DNA of 64,000 nt from Afipia massiliensis (GCF_014203115.1 NZ_JACHIJ010000001.1:962613-1026612), one strand, 5' to 3'. Positions 18,684-28,316 are shown, numbered from the stretch's first letter. The notes: generated from the letters alone by a model not told the origin. Program-made: numbers and translations.

Positions 18684-19561
18684 CGCGCGGCCCTCGGCAA
18701 GTCTGTTAGATAAAGCGCCAGAATCTTGCGGTCGAGAGCGGACAGTCGCTCATCCCAGGTCGGCATCTTTCCCTGCCGCCCGTTCCAGACCGACGAACTG
18801 ACCGATTGCAGATCGCCACCGTAGATCCAAAAGTGGTCTGTAAGGTCCGGCGCGCCCATCTCGGTCTTTCCTTTACCGTCGTCGCCGTGACAGGCCGCAC
18901 AGTTCGCCGCGAACACGGCTTTGCCAGCATCGAGTCTCGGCGCGGGTGTATCACGCGCAACTTTCGGATCTGACAGGCTCCGCACGTAGTCGACGACGTC
19001 ATCGACCTCTCGCTCCTTCAGGACACCATCCCGGCCGAAGGCCATCATCTGCGAGAGGCGGCTGTCTTTGTGCGACGAATTGATCCCGACGCGGATCGTC
19101 TCCGCGACTGTCGCCGGATCGCCACCCCACAGCCAAGAAGCGTTCGTCAGGCTTGGATATCCTTTTGAGCCTTGCGCGCTGGAGCCATGACACGCCGCGC
19201 AATTTTCACGGTACAGCGTCTGACCTGTCTGCCGGACGATCCGCATCAGCTTGGGATCCTTGCGGATGTCATCATAGCTGTTGGCTTCGATCTGATCGCT
19301 CCACACCTTTCGCTCCGCAGCCGCCTCCCGCAGATCGGCTTCGAGGGTGGTGCGCTGGTCGATGCCGAGCAATCCTTTCGTGAAAGTCACCCCGGTCGGC
19401 CAAGCCGGCATCAGAATCCAGTATACGACGCTGAACAGCACCGTCGCGATCAGGAAAAGATAGACGGCACGCGGAACGGGCGTGTTGAGTTCCTTGATCC
19501 CGCTCCATTCATGACCGGTCGTCAGATACCCGGTGTGTGGATCGCGCTCCTCTACCGCCAT
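18680..19561 (-). CDS. ccoP: CcoP, dihaem cytochrome c subunit of cbb3 oxidase
   Basis: 293 residues. The N-terminal domain is TTGHEWSGIKELNTPVPRAV, followed by one membrane helix (32-52). Two periplasmic cytochrome c domains have haem motifs CAACH at 121-125 and 221-225. The WLWGG and FWIYGG loops are typical of CcoP. It receives electrons from soluble cytochrome c or bc1 and passes them to CcoO. The start overlaps ccoQ by 10 bases. Confidence 0.96.
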   Translation of the reverse strand: MAVEERDPHTGYLTTGHEWSGIKELNTPVPRAVYLFLIATVLFSVVYWILMPAWPTGVTFTKGLLGIDQRTTLEADLREAAAERKVWSDQIEANSYDDIRKDPKLMRIVRQTGQTLYRENCAACHGSSAQGSKGYPSLTNASWLWGGDPATVAETIRVGINSSHKDSRLSQMMAFGRDGVLKEREVDDVVDYVRSLSDPKVARDTPAPRLDAGKAVFAANCAACHGDDGKGKTEMGAPDLTDHFWIYGGDLQSVSSSVWNGRQGKMPTWDERLSALDRKILALYLTDLPRAAR

Positions 19562-19740
19562 GGTTTGTCCTTCAACGGCTTATCCTCGTTGCCGAGGATC
19601 GATTGCGCAGCCGCATCGAACTGCTTCCGGTTTGACGGCCAATACGCATAGGCGACAATCACCGCCGACATTGCGATCAGATAGAACAAACCGAAGGATT
19701 TGGAGAACCAGACCGTGAAGTCGTGATCGATCGGCATCAT
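19552..19740 (-). CDS. ccoQ: CcoQ, small assembly/stability subunit of cbb3 oxidase
   Basis: 62 residues with one membrane helix (FSKSFGLFYLIAMSAVIVAY) followed by AYWPSNRKQFDAAAQSIL, the FixQ/CcoQ pattern (YW-P-N+-FD-AA). It starts in the ccoO stop (ATGA) and runs into ccoP. It stabilises the CcoNOP complex. Confidence 0.92.
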   Translation of the reverse strand: MMPIDHDFTVWFSKSFGLFYLIAMSAVIVAYAYWPSNRKQFDAAAQSILGNEDKPLKDKPWR

Positions 19741-20474
19741 TGAGCTCCCGAGGCTGCTGTCTTTTGCGCGGCATCCGTCAGCTTTCCGAGAATCTGCAGA
19801 TATGCGACAAGCGCATCCATCTCTGTCAGTTCGCCGGGGCGCCCGTCGAAGGCGCGGACATTCGTGGCCTCGCCGTATCGCTTGACCACGCCCTCGGCGC
19901 GCGGGGAATCCGGAGCAGCCTGGCCATATGCATCCACGGCGGCGTTGGCGATCATCTCGTCCGTGTACGGAACTCCGACCTTGCGAAGCGCCGCAAGATG
20001 TTTGCCGATATCATCATTGCGCAGGGAATTTCGCCCAAGCCATGAGTAGTGGGGCATGACCGACTCCGGCACGACGTCGCGAGGATTGTTGAGATGTGCC
20101 ACATGCCACTCATCCGAATACTTTCCACCCAGACGCGCGATATCCGGCCCGGTTCGTTTCGAGCCCCACAGCATCGGGTGATCGTATTTGGATTCGACCG
20201 CGAGCGAGTATGGTCCGTAACGTTCGACTTCATCACGAAGCGTGCGGATCATCTGGGAGTGACAGGCATAGCAACCCTCCCGGATATAGATGTTGCGTCC
20301 TGCGACTTCGAGCGGCGTGTAGACGCGCATATTAGGCGCCTCCTCGACCGTCTGATGGATTGTGAAGAGCGGAGCAATCTCGACGGCACCGCCAATACTT
20401 GCGACGCCAATAATCGCAAGTACGAAGCCGATGGTTTTCCTCTCGAGGCGGTAATGCAGACCAAAGAAACTCAT
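19737..20474 (-). CDS. ccoO: CcoO, monohaem cytochrome c subunit of cbb3 oxidase
   Basis: 245 residues with an N-terminal membrane anchor (TIGFVLAIIGVASIGGAVEI). The haem motif CYACH is at 68-72 within YIREGCYACHSQMIR, and the conserved GPDIARLGGKYSDEWH and P(E)SVMPHYSWL segments carry the Met ligand. It is periplasmic and links CcoP to CcoN. It lies one base after ccoN and overlaps ccoQ. Confidence 0.96.
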   Translation of the reverse strand: MSFFGLHYRLERKTIGFVLAIIGVASIGGAVEIAPLFTIHQTVEEAPNMRVYTPLEVAGRNIYIREGCYACHSQMIRTLRDEVERYGPYSLAVESKYDHPMLWGSKRTGPDIARLGGKYSDEWHVAHLNNPRDVVPESVMPHYSWLGRNSLRNDDIGKHLAALRKVGVPYTDEMIANAAVDAYGQAAPDSPRAEGVVKRYGEATNVRAFDGRPGELTEMDALVAYLQILGKLTDAAQKTAASGAQ

Positions 20475-20475
20475 G

Positions 20476-22134
20476 TCATTCTCCTGGCTGCAGAGCGGGA
20501 GCAGCCACCGAACGCGGCACCGGGCGATCCTTGGCGCGCTCTTCCTCCGGCTGGTTCGAGGTGCGGATGGTCATCCAGATGTTGTAGCTGCCGATCAGCG
20601 CGCCGATCAGAAACATGAGGCCACCGATCGCGCGCGCGATGTAATAGGGATGCATCGCCGTGACTGTTTCAATGAACGAATAGGCAAGTGTGCCGCTGTC
20701 GTTGTAGGTCCGCCACATCAATCCCTGGATGATGCCGGAATTCCACATCGCAAAGACGTAGACGAGCGTCCCGCCAAGCGCGAGCCAGAAGTGCGCCTCG
20801 ACCAGCCGGGACGAATACATCTGTTTCCTGTTCCAGAGCCATGGCACGGAGGCATAGATCGATCCAAACGTGATCATCGCGACCCAGCCCAGCGCGCCCG
20901 CATGCACATGCCCCACGGTCCAGTCGGTGTAGTGCGACAACGAGTTCACCGAGCGGATCGCCATGAACGAACCTTCAAACGTGGAAAGCCCGTAGAACAC
21001 TGCGGCCATCATCATGAAGCGCAGCGTCGCATCGTCGCGCACCTTCTGCCAGGCACCGTTCAGCGTCAGCAGCGCATTCGCCGCTGATGCCCAGGAGGGC
21101 ACGAGAAGCATGACCGAAAAGGTCATGCCGAGCGTCTGAACCCAATGCGGCAACGCCGTATAATGCAGGTGGTGCGAACCCGCCCACATGTACATAAAGG
21201 TGATGCCCCAGAAACTGATAATGGACAGGCGGTAGGAAAAAATCGGCCGTCCGGCGCGGACCGGCATGTAGTAATACATCATGCCTAGAAAGCCGGAGGT
21301 CAGGAAGAAAGCCACGGCGTTGTGGCCGTACCACCATTGCGTCATCGCATCCTGGACACCCGAGAAGGCCGAATAACTCTTGGCGTGTCCGAGCGACACC
21401 GGCACGGCGAGGTTGTTGACGATGTGCAGGATGGCGACGACCAGGATAAAGGCCATGTAGTACCAGTTGGAGACGTAGATGTGCGGCTCCTTCCGGCGGG
21501 CAAGCGTGCGCAGGTAGATCGCGAAGTAGACGATCCACACAACCACCAGCCAGATGTCCGCATACCACTCCGGCTCCGCGTACTCCTTCGACTGCGTGAC
21601 ACCCATGAGGTAGCCCGACGCAGCGATCACGCAGAACAGGTTGTATCCAAGCAGTACAAACCAGGGACTTAGCTGATCTGGCAATCGCGCCCGCGAGGTC
21701 CGCTGGAGAACGTAAAGCGAGGTTGCGATCAGGGCGTTGCCGCCGAAGCCGAAAATGACGCCCGACGTGTGAACAGGACGCAATCGCCCGAAGCTCGACC
21801 ACGCCGCGTCGAAGGTCAGGTTCGGATAGGCAAGCTGCCAGGCGACCCAGTCGCCGACGAACATGCCGACGACGGCCCACACCATCGCCAGTACAATTCC
21901 GACCTTGGTGGGATCGTCGTAGTAGCGCTCGAGCCGATCCGGCGAAGGCTCCGGATCGTAATAGCGCGAAATGACGACAAAGATGCCTGCGAGGGCGGCG
22001 ATCATGACGATGGCTCCATGAACGCCCAATGGATCATCGTGTCCGACGACCGCCATAGCGAGGCCGCCCACTGCCAGAAGCAAAAACAGAACGAGGGCGT
22101 TCTGACGCTCGGACTTTGTTAGCTGGGCAATCAT
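20476..22134 (-). CDS. ccoN: CcoN, catalytic subunit of cbb3-type cytochrome oxidase
   Basis: 552 residues, about twelve membrane helices. Haem and copper ligands are present: FGRLRPVHTSGVIFGFGGNA, WWYGHNAVAFF for CuB, AGSHHLHYTALPHW and YTDWTVGHVHAGALGW. It reduces oxygen to water with high affinity and pumps protons, which suits microaerobic growth. The 436 bases upstream, up to the FixK-like gene, hold no convincing gene. I could not find a full TTGAT-N4-ATCAA FixK/FNR box there by eye. Confidence 0.96.
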   Translation of the reverse strand: MIAQLTKSERQNALVLFLLLAVGGLAMAVVGHDDPLGVHGAIVMIAALAGIFVVISRYYDPEPSPDRLERYYDDPTKVGIVLAMVWAVVGMFVGDWVAWQLAYPNLTFDAAWSSFGRLRPVHTSGVIFGFGGNALIATSLYVLQRTSRARLPDQLSPWFVLLGYNLFCVIAASGYLMGVTQSKEYAEPEWYADIWLVVVWIVYFAIYLRTLARRKEPHIYVSNWYYMAFILVVAILHIVNNLAVPVSLGHAKSYSAFSGVQDAMTQWWYGHNAVAFFLTSGFLGMMYYYMPVRAGRPIFSYRLSIISFWGITFMYMWAGSHHLHYTALPHWVQTLGMTFSVMLLVPSWASAANALLTLNGAWQKVRDDATLRFMMMAAVFYGLSTFEGSFMAIRSVNSLSHYTDWTVGHVHAGALGWVAMITFGSIYASVPWLWNRKQMYSSRLVEAHFWLALGGTLVYVFAMWNSGIIQGLMWRTYNDSGTLAYSFIETVTAMHPYYIARAIGGLMFLIGALIGSYNIWMTIRTSNQPEEERAKDRPVPRSVAAPALQPGE

Positions 22135-22570
22135 CTATCTATCCTGATCGTGAGAAAGCCGAATCGTCATAGCGAAGACGGGATACCGAAAACAAAGCAG
22201 CAGCATTTTGCGAAAACGCAAAGAAACAGGCGGCACGATTAGAGAATGCTGACCCATGGTCTCAAACACGGCTGGAAAACACCGGGTTGAGAGCCTCAGA
22301 GACGCAAGAAGTGAGGCGTAAGATGAGAGTGTATGCCCGATTGCGACAGCGGAACGAGCGCCTCTCCAAAGGGACTTTGGTGTCGTCGGAATATGAAGCG
22401 TCAAGGTTGCAGGTCCCGCCTGAAGCTGATCGACCACCCGATGAAGGTGAAGAGGTGCACCAGCACTGCCAAGGATTAACGGAGATCGGCCCCGATGGAA
22501 TTTCCCGATCTCTACATCAGGGACCGCGCGGAAAATCGAACTGAGATCGGTCAGTTGAGGGCGCACTCGT
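22135..22570. other. Upstream region of ccoNOQP, no gene supported
   Basis: 436 bases between the ccoN start and the stop of the FixK-like gene. One open frame of 148 codons runs toward ccoN, but its product is Arg/Leu/Ser-rich low-complexity sequence with no family features. A promoter for ccoN must lie here. I see TTGACG followed by AT-rich bases on the minus strand near 22405, but no consensus FixK/FNR palindrome. Confidence 0.5.
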
Positions 22571-23239
22571 TTACGAATCAAGCTTGCGAAGCTCCCGCAT
22601 ATTGGTGAGCTTCACCCGCCGCGCACTCGTCAGCGCGATCGCAGCCTGATCTTCCAGAAGTGTCAGCGTTCGTGACACCGTCTCGATGGTGAGGCCCAGA
22701 TAATCAGCAATATCCTGCCGCGACATGGGCAAGTCGATCGAGCCAGCACCCGCCGTACGATCGACCATCTCAAGAAGAAAGGACGCGACCCGTTCCTGCG
22801 CATTGCGCACCAGCAGCAGCACATGCTTCTGCGCGCGCTGTAACTCACGCGCCGTCAATGCCAAGAGCGCATGCGTGATCTTGATGTCGTCTCGGGCAAG
22901 GTCGGATAACGAGCTGCGCTTGATCGCGGAGACAGTCGCGTTGCAGATCGCTTCCGCGGACAACTGATGCGCTGTGCCGATCTCCAGACCGAAGATATCG
23001 CCCGGCAAATAGAACGCGCCGATCTGGCGACGCCCGTCGCTCAGGATCTTGTAGGTACGCACCGCACCGCTCACGACCTGATAGAGATACTCGGCGTCCT
23101 CACCCTCGCCGAAGATTTCCGAGTTCCGATTATAGAGCATCGGCGCCCCGATCTGTGCGACCGGCAAGACCAGCGGATCAGTGTTTGCGAACTCAGAACT
23201 GGCCTGCGAATGACTGGCAATCCCTGCGGCGGCGAACAT
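22571..23239 (-). CDS. fixK: Crp/Fnr-family regulator of the FixK type
   Basis: 222 residues. The N-terminal cyclic-nucleotide-like beta-roll ([40 protein letters not shown]) is followed by a dimer helix and the Crp helix-turn-helix, [20 protein letters not shown] with E and SR base contacts. No N-terminal Cys cluster for 4Fe-4S is present, so it is FixK-like and not FNR. In related bacteria FixLJ activates fixK, and FixK activates fixNOQP. The placement between ccoN and fixLJ fits that cascade exactly. Confidence 0.87.
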   Translation of the reverse strand: MFAAAGIASHSQASSEFANTDPLVLPVAQIGAPMLYNRNSEIFGEGEDAEYLYQVVSGAVRTYKILSDGRRQIGAFYLPGDIFGLEIGTAHQLSAEAICNATVSAIKRSSLSDLARDDIKITHALLALTARELQRAQKHVLLLVRNAQERVASFLLEMVDRTAGAGSIDLPMSRQDIADYLGLTIETVSRTLTLLEDQAAIALTSARRVKLTNMRELRKLDS

Positions 23240-23387
23240 AGCGACCTTCCCGTTGATGGATGACAGCTACGGCAGCCTCGGACTTTGCGAAATCCGGATA
23301 TTGCTCTTAAGGATAGTTCCTGAGGTCTCGGGCCAGCAAAAACGGACGACCCGGAAAAGTGATTTTCTGCCGTTGAAACAAATAGTT

Positions 23388-24905
23388 ATGCGCAGCGACA
23401 ATCTGGAAAGACATCTGTCTAACAAGGCACGTTCGCTGCGCGGCCGCTATGGGATTGCGCTGACGGCGGTCGCCCTGTCCGCCGCTGCATGGTTCGCCCT
23501 CAACCTTGTCGTTAAAAGCACGACACTGATTTTTCTCTTCGTACCGGCGATCCTGGTATCGAGCGCCCTGGGTGGTATCCTTCCAGGGTTGCTGGCGACG
23601 CTGCTGTCCCTGCTGATCGCCGTGAGTCTTGATCACGTGCTGGCGTCCGGACAACGCGACATCGTCGGCACCGCGATTTTCACGGCGGTCAGCCTAGGCA
23701 TCTGCTATTGGGGCGACCAGCTCTACCGTAACCGGCGCATGGCCGCACAAGTGACGGAAGAGCTTCTCGCCACGACAGAGGACCTTCGCGCGCGCGAAGC
23801 CCATGTCAACTCGATCCTGCAAACAGTGCCTGACGCAATGATCGTGATCAGCGAACGGGGCATTATCCGATCGTTCAGCAGTGCCGCGGAACGGCTGTTC
23901 GGCTATTCCGCCGAGGAGGTGATCGGATCGAATGTGAAGCGCCTGATGCCGGAGCCATATCGCGTCCAGCACGACGGCTATCTCGACCGCTATCTGGGGA
24001 CCGGCGAAAAGCGGATCATCGGTATCGGCCGCATCGTCGTCGCCGAGCGCAAGGATGGCTCGACCTTTCCCATCGAACTTGCTGTCGGCGAAATGAACTC
24101 CGGCGGCAGACGCTTCTTCACAGGCTTCATCCGCGATTTAAGCGAACGCCAGCAAACCGAAGCGCGCCTGCAGGAGTTGCAGACCGAACTGATCCACATT
24201 TCTCGCCTCAGTGCGATGGGCGAAATGGCCTCCGCACTGGCGCACGAACTCAATCAGCCACTGTCGGCAATCGCCAACTACATGATGGGATCGCGGCGCC
24301 TCCTGGAAGGACAGACCGACGAGACCTCTCGCCTGGTACGAGACGCAATGGACAAGGCCGGGGAGCAATCGCTCCGCGCCGGACAAATCATCCGCCGCTT
24401 GAGGGATTTCGTCGCACGCGGCGAGAGCGACAAACGAGTCGAAAGTCTGACGAAGCTGATCGAGGAGGCAAGCGCCCTCGCCCTGGTCGGCGTCAAGGAG
24501 CATGGTGTGCGGGTGATCTTCCGGCTCGATCCGTCGATCGACCGGGTGATCGCCGATCGGGTCCAGATTCAACAGGTGGTTCTGAATTTGATTCGCAATG
24601 CAATCGAGGCGATGGAGGGCCTGCCGCGCCGGGAACTGGTCATTACAAGCGAGCCCGGCGATGACGGCATGGTCACAATCAGCATCGCAGACACCGGATC
24701 TGGTTTGGCCCCGGAAATCCTGCCCAAACTGTTTGAACCGTTCATCAGCACCAAGGCAAACGGCATGGGGGTCGGATTGTCGATTTCACGGACGATCATC
24801 GAGGCACATGGCGGTACGATCTCGGCACGGCCCAATGAAGGCGGCGGCACGGTGTTTCGCCTGACGCTGCGATCGCTGAAGGATGGAGAAGACGATGCAA
24901 CATGA
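23388..24905 (+). CDS. fixL: FixL, haem-PAS oxygen-sensing histidine kinase
   Basis: 505 residues from the ATG at 23388. In-frame TTG/ATG codons at 23253/23256 are rejected because the extra residues match nothing. A four-helix membrane region (DUF4118-like) spans residues 20-110. The PAS haem domain spans 135-255, with proximal His 195 ([15 protein letters not shown]) and the distal-side Arg 215 (IIGIGR). The HisKA H-box has His 286 ([16 protein letters not shown]), and the ATPase domain has N-box [13 protein letters not shown] and [10 protein letters not shown]. Each key residue is five positions before its Bradyrhizobium FixL counterpart (H200, R220, H291), which supports the start. Oxygen loss triggers phosphotransfer to FixJ. 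Confidence 0.94.
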   Translation: MRSDNLERHLSNKARSLRGRYGIALTAVALSAAAWFALNLVVKSTTLIFLFVPAILVSSALGGILPGLLATLLSLLIAVSLDHVLASGQRDIVGTAIFTAVSLGICYWGDQLYRNRRMAAQVTEELLATTEDLRAREAHVNSILQTVPDAMIVISERGIIRSFSSAAERLFGYSAEEVIGSNVKRLMPEPYRVQHDGYLDRYLGTGEKRIIGIGRIVVAERKDGSTFPIELAVGEMNSGGRRFFTGFIRDLSERQQTEARLQELQTELIHISRLSAMGEMASALAHELNQPLSAIANYMMGSRRLLEGQTDETSRLVRDAMDKAGEQSLRAGQIIRRLRDFVARGESDKRVESLTKLIEEASALALVGVKEHGVRVIFRLDPSIDRVIADRVQIQQVVLNLIRNAIEAMEGLPRRELVITSEPGDDGMVTISIADTGSGLAPEILPKLFEPFISTKANGMGVGLSISRTIIEAHGGTISARPNEGGGTVFRLTLRSLKDGEDDAT

Positions 24906-25515
24906 CGCGACAGTGCACGTTATTGACGACGACCAAGCTGTGCGCGAATCGCTTGCGTTCCTGCTCCAGAGCGTTCGCATTCCGGCCGTGGTTCATGAGT
25001 CCGCATCATCGTTCCTCACATCGCTCACGACGGGACAGAACGGATGCATCATCACCGACATTCGCATGCCCGACATCAGCGGAATCGATCTCCTGCGCCG
25101 CATCAAGGACCTCAATGTCCCGATGCCCGTGATCGTCATCACCGGGCACGGCGACGTCCCGCTCGCCGTCGAGGCGATGAAGCTGGGCGCGTTCGATTTC
25201 CTGGAAAAGCCGTTCGACGATGAGGCGATGATCACCACCGTCCGGCTCGCGCTCAACCGCGCCAAACAAGCCGAGAAGGCGAGCGCGGATCGCGCAGACC
25301 TTGGCAAGCGCATCACCTCGCTATCGAGCCGAGAGCGAGACGTGCTCAACGGCCTGATTGCGGGGCATTCCAACAAGGTCATTGCCGCAAATCTCTCGAT
25401 CAGCCCGCGCACGGTGGAGATATATCGGGCGAACGTCATGACCAAGATGCAGGCGGAGAGCTTGTCCGAACTGGTCCGCATGGCGATCACCGCGGGATTG
25501 GCCGGCTCAGACTGA
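24895..25515 (+). CDS. fixJ: FixJ, two-component response regulator
   Basis: 206 residues from the ATG at 24895 (GGAGAAGACG upstream); an in-frame ATG at 24883 is less likely. The receiver domain begins [20 protein letters not shown], has phospho-acceptor Asp 55 ([10 protein letters not shown]) and the Lys in EKPF. The C-terminal LuxR-type helix-turn-helix is [20 protein letters not shown] then [13 protein letters not shown]. It overlaps fixL by 11 bases. When phosphorylated at low oxygen it activates fixK, and here probably other promoters in the island. Confidence 0.94.
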   Translation: MQHDATVHVIDDDQAVRESLAFLLQSVRIPAVVHESASSFLTSLTTGQNGCIITDIRMPDISGIDLLRRIKDLNVPMPVIVITGHGDVPLAVEAMKLGAFDFLEKPFDDEAMITTVRLALNRAKQAEKASADRADLGKRITSLSSRERDVLNGLIAGHSNKVIAANLSISPRTVEIYRANVMTKMQAESLSELVRMAITAGLAGSD

Positions 25516-25616
25516 TCCCGATCCGGAATTTTGACACAGATCAAGACGACTATCACGCGGATGTGGCGTATGAATTGATCGCCGGACCAAACGCGGCGCA
25601 GTTGACCGGTCGCCAC

Positions 25617-25994
25617 ATGGGACAGATGGACATCGCCGCTCCGAAGACGATCCTCGTCGTGGACGACGATGCGGCACTGCGCAACTCCCTGGAATTCAGT
25701 CTTGGCATCGAGGGTTACGACGTTCGCGCTTACGCCAGCGGATCCGCGTTGCTCGCCGAGGCCGACTTCCCGGAAAGCGGATGCATGATCATCGATCAAC
25801 GTCTGCCCGACATTCAAGGTCTCAAGCTGATCGACGTCCTCCGTGAACGCGCGATCATGCTACCGGCGATCCTCGTGACGACGCATCCGACAAGCGCACT
25901 CCGCCGTCACGCCGCAGAGGCCAACGTGCCGATCGTCGAGAAGCCTTTCCTCACCGAAATGCTGTTTCAGCGGATCAGCGCCGCGTTCAAATAG
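25617..25994 (+). CDS. Single-domain response regulator (FixJ-like receiver without output domain)
   Basis: 125 residues from an ATG at 25617; an ATG at 25626 and a GTG at 25563 are alternatives. It consists only of a receiver: ILVVDDDAALRNSLEFSLGI, phospho-Asp in GCMIIDQRLPD, the conserved Thr in LVTTHPT and Lys in EKPFL. It has no DNA-binding domain. It lies about 100 bases after fixJ on the same strand, so it could act as a phosphate sink or modulator for FixL, or serve a separate kinase. No partner kinase other than FixL is visible in the window. Confidence 0.8.
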   Translation: MGQMDIAAPKTILVVDDDAALRNSLEFSLGIEGYDVRAYASGSALLAEADFPESGCMIIDQRLPDIQGLKLIDVLRERAIMLPAILVTTHPTSALRRHAAEANVPIVEKPFLTEMLFQRISAAFK

Positions 25995-26144
25995 CCGTAT
26001 ATTAGCGCACCGTCTGCAATCGCGCCGGACGGCGCAATCCTCCAAGACTCTGATCTCCGCCGGGTGAAAGTACAGAAATTACTCGGTAATTTCCATTGAA
26101 GGCACCGTGCACAATGGCTCGCCGAGAAGGTGAAAATGAGGGCT

Positions 26145-26167
26145 GGTATACGATTGTTATGTATACC
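26145..26167. repeat. Inverted repeat GGTATAC-N9-GTATACC
   Basis: Perfect 7-base arms at 26145-26151 and 26161-26167, each also containing the palindrome GTATAC. It could be an operator (GntR-type proteins often bind GTATAC-like cores) or an RNA hairpin ahead of the terminator at 26190. Confidence 0.45.
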
Positions 26168-26189
26168 AACTTGCGCTAGACACTGGCGC

Positions 26190-26209
26190 CCCTTCCCCGA
26201 AGGGTTTTT
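26190..26209 (+). terminator. Intrinsic terminator hairpin
   Basis: Stem CCCTTC (26190-26195) and GAAGGG (26199-26204) with a CCC loop, followed directly by five T (26205-26209). It reads on the plus strand, about 200 bases after the stand-alone receiver and 118 bases before the next gene. It could end the fix transcript or act as an attenuator in the leader of the next gene. Confidence 0.6.
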
Positions 26210-26326
26210 CCCTGTGACGTTAGGTCTGGCCTCGCCGTGCCTTTGCCCAGGCAGGATTTCTAATGTGGTGGACCTTCCCAGCCTGGCTTCGATCGAGGCG
26301 TTAAGGCAAATTTTGGACGAGAGAGC

Positions 26327-27388
26327 ATGGCGCGCAATATTCTGATTCTTGGAGCCTCGTATGGCTCACTGCTGGCAACAAAGCTGCTGATGGCTGGTCA
26401 CAACGTGACCCTGGTTTGCCGGACGAAGACTGCAGAGCTCATCAACCGCGAGGGTACCGAGGTTCGCATCAAGTTGCGTGATGAGCCGGCGCACCGCTCA
26501 ATCTTTTCACGCGATCTGCCCGGGAAGCTGGACGCGACCTCGCCCGACAAGGTCGACCTTTCCCGTTATGAGCTGGTTGCTCTTGCCATGCAGGAGCCGC
26601 AATACACCAACCACACGATCCGCGTTCTGATGATCAAAATCGCCGCGGCGAACTTGCCTTGTCTTTCGATCATGAACATGCCGCCCCTGCCCTATCTCAA
26701 GCGGATTCAGGGACTGGCGGGCATGGACCTCGAAGAGGCCTACACCAATGCGCAGGTATGGGAACGGTTCAAGCCGGGACTGGTGACGCTTTGCTCGCCT
26801 GATCCGCAGGCCTTCCGTCCGCCGGAAGAAGCGGCGAATGTCCTGCACGTGGGCCTGCCGACAAACTTCAAGGCCGCGACATTTGAAGATGAAGCTCACA
26901 ACAAGTTGCTGCGCGAGCTGGAAGCGGACATCGACGCGGTGAGGCTGGACGGCCAGGACGTCCCCGTGAAGCTCAAAGTGTTCGATTCGCTTTTCGTCCC
27001 GCTGGCGAAATGGTCGATGCTGCTGACCGGGAATTACCGCTGCATCACGCCGAGCGACCCTCAGCCGATCCGCGATGCGGTGCACGGTGACTTGGCACTC
27101 TCAAAGTCGATCTACACGCATGTTGATGCGATCGCCCTGCGTCTGGGCGCTGATCCGCAGGATCAGGTACCTTTCGAGAAATATGCCAAAGCGGCGGAAA
27201 GCCTTCTCAAGCCCTCGTCTGCAGCGCGTGCGGTGGCCAGCGGTGCGCCGTTCATTGAGCGGGTCGATCTGCTGGTGAAGTTGATCTCGCATCAGCTGGG
27301 CATGCCCAATGCTGAAATCGACCGCACTGTCCAAGTCGTTGATCAAAAACTCAGCGAGAAGATCGTGGTCGGTGGATCGAGCGCATAA
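26327..27388 (+). CDS. Ketopantoate-reductase-like (ApbA/PanE fold) oxidoreductase, substrate unknown
   Basis: 353 residues. The N-terminus NILILGASYGSLLATKLLMAGHNVTLVCR (seen as ILGASYGSLLA then AGHNVTLVCR) is a Rossmann fold with a variant glycine motif, as in the ApbA/PanE group. The rest matches no family I can name surely. There is no SD-like sequence immediately upstream beyond GAGAG. It stands alone, flanked by terminators on both sides (26190 and 27499). Possible identity: an opine- or octopine-dehydrogenase relative or a divergent 2-dehydropantoate 2-reductase. Confidence 0.7.
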   Translation: MARNILILGASYGSLLATKLLMAGHNVTLVCRTKTAELINREGTEVRIKLRDEPAHRSIFSRDLPGKLDATSPDKVDLSRYELVALAMQEPQYTNHTIRVLMIKIAAANLPCLSIMNMPPLPYLKRIQGLAGMDLEEAYTNAQVWERFKPGLVTLCSPDPQAFRPPEEAANVLHVGLPTNFKAATFEDEAHNKLLRELEADIDAVRLDGQDVPVKLKVFDSLFVPLAKWSMLLTGNYRCITPSDPQPIRDAVHGDLALSKSIYTHVDAIALRLGADPQDQVPFEKYAKAAESLLKPSSAARAVASGAPFIERVDLLVKLISHQLGMPNAEIDRTVQVVDQKLSEKIVVGGSSA

Positions 27389-27498
27389 ACAAGCGGTTGG
27401 GCCAATTCAGTTCGACGAACGGCTGGGCTTGGCATCGTCGCAGGTGTCGCCGATCGCATGGTCGGCATCCCGCACGTTAAAACTTTACGTTGCAGGGC

Positions 27499-27532
27499 CT
27501 TCAGGCTCGGCGTTTGGCCGAGCTGAAGTTTT
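27499..27532 (+). terminator. Intrinsic terminator between convergent genes
   Basis: A long stem formed by CTTCAG-G-CTCGGC (27499-27511) and GCCGAGCTGAAG (27517-27528) has one bulged G and a GTTTG loop, followed by TTTT (27529-27532). It follows the ketopantoate-reductase-like gene and faces the importer operon from the other strand. Confidence 0.7.
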
Positions 27533-27545
27533 GCCCTCATACTGG

Positions 27546-28316
27546 TTAGATTGCGAGGACTTCACCAATCCGCCCGCGAATGATCTCCCGCTCCTCAGGC
27601 CCGATCGCCGTCGCAAAGCTCACGTCATATGCGATCATTGCCGGCCGCTTCAGAACCACGATGCGATCGCCAATTTCCAGCGCCTCGCCGATGTTATGCG
27701 TGATGAACACCGCCGTCTTTCCATTTTCCTTGACGAGTTTCACAAACTCCGCCCGCAACCGAGTGGCGGTCATTTCGTCGAGCGCGGAAAACGGCTCGTC
27801 GCAAAGAAGAATGCTCGCATTCGTGGCAAATGCGCGGGCTATCGAAACACGCTGACGCATGCCGCCGGAAAGAGCGTGTGGATAATCGTTCTCGTGACCT
27901 TCCAGCCCCAGTTTCGTCAACCAGAGCTGCGCTGTTGCTCGACGCTCAGCCACTGGTGTATCGAGCATCTCAAGACCTAATTCGACGTTTTGAATCGCCG
28001 TTCGCCATGGCAAGAGCCGATCGTTCTGAAAGACGATCGCAATCTTTCCACGAAACGAGTCAAAGTCTGAAAAGGGATTGCGCCCGCTGACCCGAACGTC
28101 GCCGCTGGTCGGCTCGGTCAGACCCGCAATCATATTGAAGATCGTCGACTTGCCGCAGCCTGTCTTGCCGAGGATAGCCAGCATCTCGCCGGACTTGACG
28201 TCAAGGTTGATCCGATCGACGGCGCGATAGCCACCTTTCGAACCCTCTTTGCCAAAAACCTTTGAGACGTTACCCAGATGGATCGCAGGCGTTGTCGTCT
28301 CGATGGTAGCACTCAT
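27546..28316 (-). CDS. ABC transporter ATPase of the SsuB/TauB/NitT type
   Basis: 256 residues from the ATG at 28316, which overlaps the permease stop (ATGA). Walker A is GKTGCGKS (LAILGKTGCGKSTIFN), the Q-loop is FQNDRLLPWRT, the signature is LSGGMRQRVSIARAF and Walker B is ILLCDEPFSALD, with H-loop ITHN. The LLPW motif after the Q-loop is typical of sulfonate/nitrate/taurine importers. It powers the adjacent permease and is the last gene of the long catabolic operon that starts at 36622. Confidence 0.92.
   Translation of the reverse strand: MSATIETTTPAIHLGNVSKVFGKEGSKGGYRAVDRINLDVKSGEMLAILGKTGCGKSTIFNMIAGLTEPTSGDVRVSGRNPFSDFDSFRGKIAIVFQNDRLLPWRTAIQNVELGLEMLDTPVAERRATAQLWLTKLGLEGHENDYPHALSGGMRQRVSIARAFATNASILLCDEPFSALDEMTATRLRAEFVKLVKENGKTAVFITHNIGEALEIGDRIVVLKRPAMIAYDVSFATAIGPEEREIIRGRIGEVLAI

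Larger units (their letters stand above)
25995..26326. other. 332-base intergenic region with inverted repeat and terminator
   Basis: It separates the fix cluster from the next plus-strand gene. It contains the inverted repeat GGTATAC/GTATACC and a hairpin terminator, both listed separately. One open frame of 71 codons (26130-26345) passes through them into the next gene; I see no family features in it. Confidence 0.5.

Noticed and set aside
22135..22570. FixK/FNR box (TTGAT-N4-ATCAA) for ccoN
   Set aside because: Expected from biology, but I found no full consensus by eye; a matrix scan is needed before claiming one.
22135..22581. 148-codon open frame upstream of ccoN
   Set aside because: No family features or ribosome site; it overlaps the end of the fixK-like gene and occupies the promoter region.
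26020..26045. GCGCC-GGAC-GGCGC hairpin after the stand-alone receiver
   Set aside because: Stem of only five pairs and no T-tract; the terminator at 26190 is better supported.
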